Positions 21,211 to 30,962 of a stretch of DNA of 64,000 nt are shown here, piece by piece. The stretch lies in contig CM035173.1 of assembly GCA_020205615.1 (NCBI GenBank), forward strand, positions 55,251,800-55,315,799. The letters are read 5' to 3'. The notes under the pieces were generated by a model. The model had not been told where the DNA came from and did not search any database. It worked only from the letters and a program-made list of their open reading frames with translations. The DNA comes from Panax quinquefolius. Taxonomy: Eukaryota; Streptophyta; Magnoliopsida; Apiales; Araliaceae. The stretch's first letter is position 1. Every line of letters begins with the position of its first letter. The translations under genes were made by a program, and so were the position numbers.

Positions 21211-22679
21211 TGTTAGTTCCCGGAGGCATAATAGTTATCTAGAAAGGGGGGTTGAATAGATATTTAAAATTCTTTTCATTTTACTTTGTTAGTTTTGATA
21301 ATGATTCAAACACAGCGGAATTAAGATTTGTTTGATCTCCCTTTTTAGATATAGTGAGTTAATGAGAGTGAGGCAGTTATAACAGTTATAGCAGTTATAG
21401 CAAGAGTGCAATAGACACAGTAGTTTTAAGTGGTTCAGAGTACTTAAAGCTCCTAGTCCACTCTTCCACTCTTCGAGTAGGAAATAAACTAAGGATATCT
21501 TTTACACTTTCTGAATCTCACTGATTCCTTCTAGACCAGCAGTCTAGGAACTTCTTAGTTCACTCTTGAACTCTTCAAGTCCAGCAGACTTGGTTCTTTA
21601 TAGTTCACTTTAGAACTCTTTAAGTCCTTCTGACTTGGAACTTCTTACTTCACTTGATTGGTAGTTGATGAGTTCTTGATTGGTGCTACTCAGTTGCCGT
21701 TAAGCTCTTATTCGAAAGAACTGAGTAGCTGAGCAAGCTTTTTCTTTTTCAGATCGTGGCATTGAGTGTTCTTGTACAATGTTTGCTTGGTTGAATCATC
21801 TGCAGATGTTTTACATATATGTGATCCTTGAAATCTATCCGTTGAAGACATTCGTTGAAGCATTAAATACGTTTGACATTTCTGAACTTTGATGGAGACG
21901 TTTCTGCACATCTTCTGAATTGCATTCTGGGCCACTGACACAGCAGACTACTTTCTCACCTAACACCTGAAAAGATGTTTTCTTCTGACCCAAAAGTACT
22001 TTCATTAGCTTCTTCAATATGTTTCCTTCGTTGTATACTAAGGATATCTTTTGTGCCATTGGGACTGGTGAGGACTTCAACGTTTAAAACCCATTCCATA
22101 TTTGTTGGAATTTATCTCCAAACAAAAGGGTAAGGCTCGATGCTTCTGATACAGGCAGATGATACTCTACGATTCAGATCATGGTGTTTTCCCACCTTGT
22201 TGCTTGATCTGATGCTATCAAATGAGAACACTATGATTTCTGTTAAGGACTGGCACACTACGATCTTCACTTACTTGTCTTGCAGACTCTACATTTCTAA
22301 GAGCACACTACGATCTCTGAGTTGGCTTTGGCAAACGTCTGGACTACTTTACGATTTCCAGAGAGGCCCTTCAAGGTAGACATACTACGATCCTTGATGC
22401 TCTATGATTCTACCTTGGCTTCTACAAACTCTTGATCAGCTCAATAGACTACAATTTTGTTGAAGCCTATCTATTACATTTCAAGACATAGATCAACCTA
22501 ACATCTTTGATCTCTTTATCTATACATTCATTTACAGAATGATAAACATTAAAAGCTTAGATCAACCTAACAATTTTGATCTATCACTAAGTCCTTGTAC
22601 ATATAATCCTTGAAGGGCTTTACATATAATCATGAGTATTTACTTTAAACATCAAATCAAAATATGCCCTCTCCCAACA
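21211..22679 (-). repeat. 3' LTR of Sirevirus-like element (1.47 kb)
   Basis: On the minus strand it starts TGTTGGGAGAGGGCATAT and ends GGGAACTAACA, giving the required TG...CA. A polypurine run sits just before it. On the plus strand it contains a series of related motifs such as CTTCTAGACCAGCAGTC and CTCTTCAAGTCCAGCAG around 21500-21660, a local imperfect repeat. Later, ACTACGATC-type words recur between 22255 and 22395. No coding capacity is supported. Confidence 0.75.
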
Positions 22680-22695
22680 ATCTCCCCCTATTTGA
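22680..22695 (-). promoter_or_regulatory. Polypurine tract of Sirevirus-like element
   Basis: On the minus strand CAAATAGGGGGAGAT directly precedes the TGTTGGG start of the LTR. This fixes the element's orientation. Confidence 0.75.
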
Positions 22696-22879
22696 TGTTG
22701 ACATAACCAAGGAGATTTGTTGTCATGATTATCACTTTCTAGATGCAGTTGCAGCAAAGTAAATATGACTTAATATTTCAGTGAGCAGCTGAAATTTCTA
22801 GAGAATAAGCATGAATTTATTGATGTTTGAAGATAGATATTACATTTATGTTTGGCTACATCAATAAGAAATAAATTTA

Positions 22880-25680
22880 AACTTATCTCTATTTCTTCGG
22901 CCTTTTGCCTCGTGGAGGATTGGCATACTCCTCAACTCTTCTTTTCCTGCTTGCTTCGTCTCTTATGGCTAGATCTTCCATCTCGCTTTGACTTAGTCTT
23001 GGATTGTTATCATGCTTATTCATGAATACAGGATCTCCAATTGGCATTCTTAGGCCTGTGGTGGTCATTTCTTGTGAGCTGGGAGTTGGCCCTAGATTCC
23101 TTAATGGTTGAGCCATGATAATTGGCTCACCATCAGATCGTTGAGTATAATGGCTAGATCATGGAGTCTGATGGTGAGACTGCCTTAGAGGAGGACTCCT
23201 TGATGATTGAGCTAAGAATGTGCCTCTGCCTCTGCCCTTGCCTTGATCTCCTTTCTCTTTATTCTCCCCCTTTATGTCTGAATCAAGGGTTCTAATGTCT
23301 TCTAAGAGTCGAGTCATTCCTTGGACAAGCTCGTTGAGCTAACTATGGGTTTGAGCAATGTCCTCTCGATTCTCTTTGATTAGAGCATTAGATCGAGCTT
23401 ACCTTTGTTGGAGGATGTCCAGGACATTGTCATTCTACTTCCTTTGGCTCATGAAAAATTCTTGGAGTTCTTTTACGGTAGTTTGCAGATTTGTGATGTT
23501 GTCCAACATAAGTTTGTTCTGGGACTCTTGAGTCATCTGTAAGATAAGAACAACATCCTTGTGTCTCTTAGCAGCTTGAAAGTGGATTTGATCCCAATCA
23601 TTTATGCTTTTAAACATATCTTTTATGATCTCCCTAAGCTTCTTTGTGAGCTCAGAGCTTAGGGTACTTGGGAGAGCATTGGCAACATTGATCATTTTAG
23701 TCAGTCTTATTTGAACGAGTTCAGTATGAGCTTCAAGACTATCGTCTATGTCCTTTGTCACTTTCTTGGACGCTTCTGACAACTTAGTTTTGGTGGGAAG
23801 ATTTGAAAGGAGTCACAGAGTTGTAGATTATTTGGAGGTGGTGTTCTCGTGTATTGATCTTGTAGGGTATAGAGAGCAAGATCAAGATTGAAATATTCAT
23901 TTGAGGATGAGGAGGGAATATCTGATGGAGGGGATTGTGTTTGGGCTTCTTGAGTAGGTGGCTCTACGATTTGAGCATGTGACTCTACGATTGGGCTCGA
24001 GTCAGTAATCGTAGATATGAGAGGAGATGGTATCAAAACAAAGTTTAGCGTATTTGGTTCGTCAGTTACAGAATGTTGGGATTTTGTTACTGGGAATTGA
24101 TTAAGTGGATTGAAGATCACTTCCAACCATTTTGGGAATTCATAGAATTGACTGAAGAATAATGGTGGACTATGATTAACTCTAAAAGAGATTGGGATAG
24201 ATAGTAACTCATGATCATTCCTTGAAGAAGGGCCATTTGTGATTAGCTATCTGGAAAAGTTGAAGTTGTCTGGAAATCCATGAGCTAGCACTGAGATTAC
24301 AGGATATGCTTTGAAGCTCCAGAACATGTGATCTCAAGAGTTGAGAATTTACGTTTTATGGAAAGGCATCATGGGTAGATAGGAGAATAGCTGATTGTAG
24401 TTAGCTCTCTTATACCCATTATAGCCCAAAGTTATAATCTCGATCTCATCATCTTCTTCTTCTTCTCTGTCTTCTTTCGAGGATTCCACTACATCAATGA
24501 CCTCTTTTTGACTTTCTTGCTATAGTGCTCTCTCATCTTTCTTAGGAGCAGCTTCTATTGCCATAGGGATATCATGAGGCTCCCCCTCAACATGATCATC
24601 TATTTGCATTTCAAATAGCTCCCCCTCAGTTGGAGCATTCTCTAGAGTGAGAACTTCAGGCAACTCCCCCTCAGCTTGAGCTATTTCCTTCTGGCTTGCC
24701 TTGGATAACTCCTTCTCAGAAGCTATCTTTTTATCTTCTTCTTTAAGTACTCCTTCATTGACGAGGATATACTTTTTAACCAATTTTCTTCTTGGTTTCC
24801 TAGGCTTAGTCACAACCTTAGGATTCTCTTTAGCTCTGAGTTGTCTATCAGTCTGAGAGTCTGTGGTAGCAACTTCTTTGGGAGAGGAGTCCAGTCTGGT
24901 CTCTACGATTAGTAGAGACTCTAAGATCGAAGAGGCAGAGGGCCTCTTGGATTTGTGGCTATGTTTATTCTTCTAGCAGCTGAGAGATGGTAGCTCTATC
25001 TTCATCTGCCTCAGCCTACTATTCTTTCATTCTCAAAATCCTCAAAGTTTTAATGTTAGAACACTCTTGAGGTATATCAGTGGTTGACCCTTGAGGTTCT
25101 TCTACCATTTGAGTCTTCATCTTTCTTTTGCCCTTGCTTTTTCTGACTAAAGCAATGGGTTCTTCTTTGTTGATCTCTTCCTCTTCTTCTTCAGTCTCCT
25201 TGATAACATACATTTTTCCTAGAATCCCTGATTCCTTTGCATCACATGTCCTTCCACTGGACTCAGACATCATTCTTACATTCTCTGTTGGATTCCTTTT
25301 CTAGTTCTCGAATAGCTGCTGAGTCATTCTTCTGTTCGGATTGATGGACTCTCCTTCATCATCCCCAATCTCATCACCTAAAGCAGACTGTAGGATGATA
25401 CTTATGAATCGCCCGTAGAGCATCTTTCGAGAGCTCTTTGACTTCTTCGAGCTAATTATCCACTTCCCAATCCATTCAAGTAGTAGGGCTTTATAGTTGA
25501 GTTGAATCCCATAACTTATGGCTGTCATGAGCTTGAGTTGTACTTCATTTACAGAGTCATGGCTGGAGCTCTTGCAGCATATGCATTTCCCAACAATGTC
25601 TGCCAAAAATTCATACCTCTGGGGGAACTCTTTCTTCTTGTACCCTTTGACAGTAGGGAACTTCTTTTGTTGCATGTCGA
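22880..25680 (-). pseudogene. Extra ORF downstream of copia pol ('env-like' position), broken
   Basis: Open minus-strand pieces lie at 25675-25301, 25273-25019, 24813-24520, 24126-23758, 23782-23435 and 23116-22889, in two frames with several stops and shifts. The N-terminal piece has SSHDSVNEVQLKLMTAISYG, weakly like plant transposon-associated proteins as I remember them. Next come acidic, Ser/Pro-rich segments (VIKETEEEEEEINKEEP), then a coiled-coil-like piece (RLTKMINVANALPSTL ... QTTVKELQEFFM), and a basic C-terminus RKRRVEEYANPPRGKRPKK that resembles a nuclear localisation signal. I see no signal peptide or clear membrane segment. The function is unknown, and 'envelope' is only a positional label. 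Confidence 0.55.
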
Positions 25681-25690
25681 CGTCGGGATT

Positions 25691-26440
25691 TTTTAGTTGT
25701 CCCTTTTCGTTACTTGTTCTTTGGTGTTCTCATGTTAGGTGAGATTTCTTTGAAAAAATAAGTGAAAAAGGTCCGACATGTATAATGTCGACGATGGACT
25801 GTTAAGAGTCGCCAGTTGGTGTTTTTAACTGGTTGTACCAACGCAACCGAAAAGATTTGCACATTGCCCCAGTGATGTGACACTGCTAAACAGGTCTGTG
25901 AAACTGAGATTCATTTGGGTCAGGGGGCTTGATTATGCGGAGGGAAGGTGTTAGGCACCCCCCGACATCCGTGTTACCACAGTGACCGCCACTTTTCAAG
26001 GAAACTATTATATGAATGTGTGTGTGTGTGTGTGTGGATCAATGTGCAATTATTTGAAAGTAGTGCAAGGCCTCATTCGCACCTATATACAAAGGGTTTG
26101 AATTTATAGAAAAATTCAGTTTTAAGCAAGATATAGCAATGAGGTTTTATAAAAAAGGTTTTTCAAACCTTGTGCTTAATAGGAATTGAGACCTTTTCAT
26201 ACTTTCATTTTATTATTAAATGTTCGGCTTGTTTGCTTTTATTTTTGAGATACGAGGCATCTTCAAGAAAATAATATACAATGATCTTAGAACTCCTCAT
26301 GGGTATAATACCATCTAAGGAAATTTGTACATAAATAATGTACAAGTCGCCATAAATTGAAAATGTCCATCACGGGAACCGAATCTTGATTCAGTAGACT
26401 GAATCTGTGATCACATGATTCCTATGCTCACATGATACCG
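25691..26440. other. Unclassified sequence with retroelement-like words
   Basis: No coding frame is supported. Around 25800-25980 there are a short inverted word pair (TCCGACATGT / ATGTCGACGA), AGAGTCGCCAGTTGGTG and GGGAAGGTGTTAGGCACCCC. The last two resemble, from memory, the untranslated region of Tat/Ogre-type gypsy elements. A TG dinucleotide run lies at about 26013-26036. It is probably part of a degraded LTR element, but I cannot define its ends. Confidence 0.35.
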
Positions 26441-26800
26441 CAGTTTATATGAAAGTAGTAAATATAAATATACAGACATGATCAACCACCACAAAGCACC
26501 TCCATAGGGGATCGAAAATGTAAATATATAAAAGCGGTAAATATATATATATATATGGACATGATTAACCACCACGAAGCAACTCCATGGGGGATCAGAA
26601 ATGTAAATAAAGCAGTAAATGCGATCAACCACCACGAAGTAAACTCCAAGCGGGACTAAATGTAAATAAAGCAATAAAGACGATCAACTGCCACGAAGTA
26701 AACTCTAGGCGGGACTAAATGTAAATAAAAGCGAAAAGGCCTCAAGTAAACTCCGTGCCTCGATGTAAATGTATATATATATAAGTAGTAAATGCACCGG
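26440..26800. repeat. Imperfect tandem repeat, about 55-85 bp units
   Basis: About five degenerate units share GATCAACCACCACGAAG, then an ACTCC...GGGA.. segment, then AAATGTAAATAAAGCAGTAA. The phrase recurs near 26480, 26565, 26624, 26681 and, more decayed, 26735. Short AT runs interrupt it. It does not match the other arrays in the window. Confidence 0.75.
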
Positions 26801-26846
26801 ATATAAAATCCAGGCTCATCGGATATGTCCGACAACAATTATATAT

Positions 26847-27021
26847 TGTGAAGCCCCCAAAATAGGTCCAATCCACCCAACCTATTCTGAGTCGCCAAAA
26901 ACATGGTACAGAAACAACTACAACTTCATTAATACAATTGTCGTGCAAAATACAACAACACATATACTGTGAGTTTAAATGCAAATATTGTCTTCTAGAC
27001 AATATTCACACTCAAATAAGT
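26847..27021 (-). repeat. End of LTR of element F, left of the C insertion
   Basis: On the minus strand this ends CTATTTTGGGGGCTTCACA and contains GTCTAGAAG-ACAATATT and TTTTTGGCGACTCA, matching 5400-5562 in family A. It is continuous with 34166-36698 once element C and one TAAGT copy are removed. No primer-binding site follows, so this is the 3' LTR of F. Confidence 0.8.
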
Positions 27022-28250
27022 TGTGACACCCCCAAATCTGGGTCTCTTCCAACCCGACAGATGGTGCTACACGATACTACCATTCATTCATTCAATTGAA
27101 TAGTCTCAAAAGGACTAATATAACTTTTATATATATCCAAAATAATATTACATTTCCCAGGTTCTTTGTAACCCATTCGTTTGTTCTTGTCATAATATCA
27201 AATATATTACAAACATTCAACTATTCTATTACATAAGCAATCTAAGGGTTCGTCTTCGCCTTACCCTTGTCATTGCTCGAGCCTTGATCATTCTCTCGAT
27301 CTTGGGTGTGTTCATATGGTTCAAGCAAGAGTGAGCATGACTAGCTCAAATAAAGTACTACAATTCTAATAAACAACATGCTTAAAACATAGAACTCATA
27401 TATCTTCAATGAATCGAATAATAGTTATGGTACTATCAATAATTCAAAATAGCACTTCTTTTCATTCAAAACATTTTCCAACAACAATATTCAAGAGAAT
27501 ATCAACTAAGGCTCGTAACTATGAGCGGCTTCATAATTTCTTTTGAAAAAGACAACCCAAGACTAAGTTTGTAAGTCCCAGATAGCTTACGAAGCACTTC
27601 GGGTGATCACCCATAGTACTCTATATGTTGATCAACACTACATTCATTAAACGTGTATGCGTTTAAGTTGTGGCAACCTCACGTGCTCATCGTTAAACGA
27701 CAAAAACATTTTAGCATACTTGGTCTTCGATTGAAAACCTTACCAATATAACTCGGTAAACATAAATCATGCTTGACAGAATCATAATATAAGTCTAGCC
27801 GAAAGAATTGGCTTTAGACTTCATCGTTCAAAACTTTATGTGAAAGAATACATGAATTACAAACTTGTCCAGACTGAACTGGAACAAGGGTTAGAATACT
27901 TGCCTTCAGCATCTGCTTACTGATTATCACACGTACACTTTAGGTCTCTAAGTCTCTACAATACATGATCATATAACGTACCACATTAGGTTTTATATAA
28001 TCAAGTAGGTATATTATTATATCTTACCCTTCACCTCAATCTAAATCCTGACTTAAATATGTTATTATGGTTTCCGACTTTTCATTACGTCATTCACATT
28101 ACGTTCACTTTCAATTGTTTATTAACTCTTAATCAACATACATTAGTGTCTTACAATGCCTTAACAATGTTATATTAACACCTTAGTTCATTACTAAGAG
28201 TTTTTTTTCATTCTATACTTGTAAACATTCTTATCCATCAAAATTTTAGG
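27022..28250 (-). repeat. 3' LTR of element C, 5' part deleted
   Basis: It aligns with 30963-32193 with few differences (for example TGTGACACC versus TATGACGCC at the end). The homology stops at about 28250 and 32193 respectively, where the protease reading frame joins. It contains no genes. Confidence 0.85.
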
Positions 28251-28840
28251 ACTCTTGCTACCACTCTCTGGGTATCCACAACATGGCACAGATAACCTAC
28301 ACATCCCTTTCTCAGTAATTTCCTAGTTTGTGTCATGGTTAGACAACACGAACGTCCCGGTGATCTATTCCCGTAAAATACTACCCGAGGTTGTTTTAAC
28401 GTCTTAATGTTCACACATTTATTTTGACAATCTATAATTACCCCATGGTTTACTAACCAATCCATTCCGAGAATCACATCGAATTCTCCTAACTTTATCT
28501 GTAACAAATCTACTGATAATTTACAACCCCGTATATCTACACAACAACTTTTATGAACATCTTCAACAGGAATTATCTCTTCATTTGCTACCTTAATATT
28601 TAAAGGTATAGGCAACTTTTTGGGAAGTAATCCTAATCGTCTAGCAAAATTGCATGCTATAAACGAACAAGTAGCACCCGAATCAAATAGCACATACGCA
28701 TTGATATTGTTGATCAGAATAATACATGCGACGACATCCCCGGATGCAACTGTATCTTGGACTGTCATGTTAAAGGTACGGCCCATCGGTCTACCTAGCT
28801 GTGCTGGCCCACTAATAGCTAACTTACCGCTATTAGCGCC
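28251..28840 (-). pseudogene. Element C protease, truncated at deletion junction
   Basis: It is in the same frame as gag and separated from it by a single TAG near 28841. Motifs are RTFNMTVQD, active site VLFDSGATCSFIACNFARR (about 28680), LGEFDVILGMDWLVNHGVIID and FYGNRSPGRS. It ends CHVVDTQRVVARVL and then reads into LTR sequence. The retropepsin residues DSG are intact. The RT region that should follow has been deleted. Whether the lone stop is a chance mutation or a readthrough signal cannot be decided from one copy; D and E have stops at other places, which favours chance. Confidence 0.85.
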
Positions 28841-29860
28841 CTAGTTCCCGTTCAACCCCTTCTTCGGGCAGTTCTTTGCTATGTGGTCAGTTGATCCACA
28901 CACAAAGCATCCATGGTTCTTCTTTGGACTCGGACAATTAGGCGCAATGTGCCCCTCCTGTCCACAATTGTAACAGACGGCCTTCCCCTTGAGATAGACT
29001 CCTAAGTGAGTCTTCCCACAGGTCTTGCAGGCCTCCATTCTTTTCTTCGGGTCTCCTTGCTTCACTCCGGTATTCCCAGAGCTAAATACCTTCCTTTTAT
29101 GACCCTCGCCACTACCACTGGCTCCCTCGATCTTTACTCCCCCATCTACCTTACCCTTATTTTTCTTTTCTTTGTGGTATTGGCTCAACGCCTCACTACC
29201 ACCTTCGGCGATTATCGCCTTCTCTAAAATGGTTCTGAAAGAAGTAATTTGGAACACCGATATACGGTTATAGAGCCAGGGTTTCAGGCCCTGCTCGAAC
29301 CGTCGTGCCTTCCTCACCTCCGTATCCACTTGGTGTGGAGCGAACCTCGCCAGTTCATTGAACTTAGCAGCGTATTGGGGAACCGTCATGTCCCCTTGTT
29401 TCAACTCCGAAAACCGCATCTCCATCCTCCCTTTCATGCTCATGGGAAAGTAGTTCTCGAAGAATATCTCCTTGAACCTATCCCACGTCAGATTCGCTAT
29501 CCCAACCCTAGCTTGATTGGCTTCCCACCAAAAGTTGGCCTCTCCCTTCATCATATAAGTCGCAAAGGCAACCTTTTTGGCCTCGTCGACATTTGCTATT
29601 ACAAATGCCTTCTCTATCTCCTTAACCCACATTTGGGCTTCAATAGGGTCTGTAGTTCCTTTGAACTCCGGCGAACCTACACTCTTGAAATCCTTAAAGG
29701 TAGTAGCTCGTGCTACTCCTGGATTTATGGGGATATTAGCCCCTATTCTATTAAAGGCAGCTGTTAATAAATTAACAAACTCCTGCATCGCATTAATTGG
29801 ACCTCCCTCCATTTGATTTACGTTCGCACCTTGATTACGTTGCACTCTTCTTGGCGGCAT
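28841..29860 (-). CDS. gag: Gag polyprotein of gypsy element C (intact, 339 aa)
   Basis: This is an uninterrupted frame from ATG (29860) to TAG. It begins MPPRRVQRNQGANVNQ. Capsid (retrotrans_gag type) covers about residues 60-190 with FKDFKSVGSPEFKG, EANFWWEANQA, WDRFKEIFFENYFP and the end-of-domain FNELARFAPHQV, RRFEQGLKPWLYNR. A Lys/Gly-rich linker follows, then CKTCGKTHLGVYLKGKAVC running into zinc knuckle CYNCGQEGHIAPNC and a second knuckle CFVCGSTDHIAKNC, both with full CCHC. It packages element RNA in the family. The ATG follows TTGTATCAG|CAAA, like a splice acceptor. It is the only complete gag in the window, and could in principle still be translated if the LTR is active. Confidence 0.88.
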   Translation of the reverse strand: MPPRRVQRNQGANVNQMEGGPINAMQEFVNLLTAAFNRIGANIPINPGVARATTFKDFKSVGSPEFKGTTDPIEAQMWVKEIEKAFVIANVDEAKKVAFATYMMKGEANFWWEANQARVGIANLTWDRFKEIFFENYFPMSMKGRMEMRFSELKQGDMTVPQYAAKFNELARFAPHQVDTEVRKARRFEQGLKPWLYNRISVFQITSFRTILEKAIIAEGGSEALSQYHKEKKNKGKVDGGVKIEGASGSGEGHKRKVFSSGNTGVKQGDPKKRMEACKTCGKTHLGVYLKGKAVCYNCGQEGHIAPNCPSPKKNHGCFVCGSTDHIAKNCPKKGLNGN

Positions 29861-30157
29861 TTTGCTGATACAATAAACACATTTCGTTATTATTCCTCTC
29901 TTTATTAGTTATCATTTAATAGTAAACAATAACTCCAACATCCATAACACATTGTTTTCCATAAAAAGATCTTTATATTCATTCTCGTAGTATAATACTA
30001 CATCGGTTAAATACACAACCTATGCTGATTACTTTACTTTCCCACTATCGCTTTCCAAAAATTGGGATTTACAAAAGACTACCGTTTACTATACAAAAAG
30101 GGCTTTACGTCACTACTACTTACAAAATATTTATATACTACTCTAACTGCTACTAGT

Positions 30158-30778
30158 TTACATCTGCCTCAAGGCATTCTCGAAATCTGCCTTGGCAAGA
30201 TCGACAATAATATCACGGCTAATAGTATGTCGTGTTTGCCCCACCTCCACCGGATATCCAGCTACCTGCTGCTGGAAATCCGTATGAGAACTCCTATAGA
30301 TATAGGACATCCTCCCTATCTTCTGCACCTTAGTCTTTAGCTCCTCCTTGAGCTCAAAGACCTCATGCTTTAAATCCTGGACTTTATCCTTAGCCAAAAT
30401 TCTCTCATCATGTTCCTGCTCCCACATGGACTCGACATCAGTCTTGTCCTCTATAACCATCTGGAGCTCTGCCTTCAACTCCTTGACCTCCTAACAGTAA
30501 TGGATATTTCTATCCAACACTGACATAAATAGAGACATTATCAACCCCCCAGGAGCTATCTCCGCTGCTATAGCCACTGGGTTAAAGGAGACTGTCTCTA
30601 CCTCCTCCTCTATCATCCCGTCAAATACTGACATATAGTCAGCTTCATCTGAGTCTCCAGACTCAATAATCACTACATCTAGCTCTGCTGCTATAGGGTT
30701 CGGTATAACCTCTACTTGGTTCACCGATTCTTCACTAATGGTTTGCTCATTAACAAACATCTCGTTTACTCCTGACAT
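30158..30778 (-). pseudogene. ORF1 of element C: acidic plus coiled-coil protein
   Basis: The frame has 206 codons with one stop (after DRNIHYC, near 30491). The N-terminal half is acidic (IIESGDSDEADYMSVFDG, MIEEEVETV). The C-terminal half is charged and heptad-like (EVKELKAELQMVIEDK, LKHEVFELKEELKTKV). It lies between the primer-binding site and gag, ending 297 bp before gag, nearly the same spacing as in D (301 bp) and E (295 bp). Sequence identity with D and E is low, but position and layout are the same. Its start follows TTTTGTGTAG directly. I recognise no known domain. Confidence 0.65.
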
Positions 30779-30941
30779 CTACACAAAATAATTAAGTTGA
30801 TTAGTACACGTCAGTAGAATAATAAAAACACATAACATAATCATAATGCATTTTTATAAGGTTATTTTCCTTTCTTGTACTTCTTTGACTCCTCTTAAGG
30901 TTATGACTTAAGGTTTTTAATTCCCCCCTTAAGTTTTATAA

Positions 30942-30959
30942 CCTAATGCTCTGATACCA
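30942..30959 (-). promoter_or_regulatory. Primer-binding site of element C
   Basis: On the minus strand TGGTATCAGAGCATTAGG follows the LTR end by a few bases. The first 12 bases match the initiator-Met tRNA complement exactly. Confidence 0.88.
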
Positions 30960-30962
30960 ACC

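Larger units (their letters stand above)
21211..25690 (-). mobile_element. Sirevirus-like element 3' end: extra ORF plus 3' LTR
   Basis: Read on the minus strand this holds a broken extra coding region (25680 to 22880), a polypurine tract and one LTR (22679 to 21211). It is inserted in the protease region of element E, with AAGTT next to its end. The copia pol that should precede the extra ORF is missing. An ORF between pol and the 3' LTR is the position of the 'envelope-like' ORF of Sireviruses, so the lineage is inferred from architecture and LTR ends. Confidence 0.65.

Noticed and set aside
25691..26100. Firm assignment to a Tat/Ogre gypsy element
   Set aside because: Only short remembered words match; no coding domain or LTR end is visible, so I left it unclassified.
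28838..28846. Single stop between gag and protease of C as a programmed readthrough signal
   Set aside because: D and E have stops at different positions around this boundary and C is one copy, so chance mutation is simpler.
29249..29767. 172-codon plus-strand ORF
   Set aside because: Antisense shadow of the intact gag of element C.
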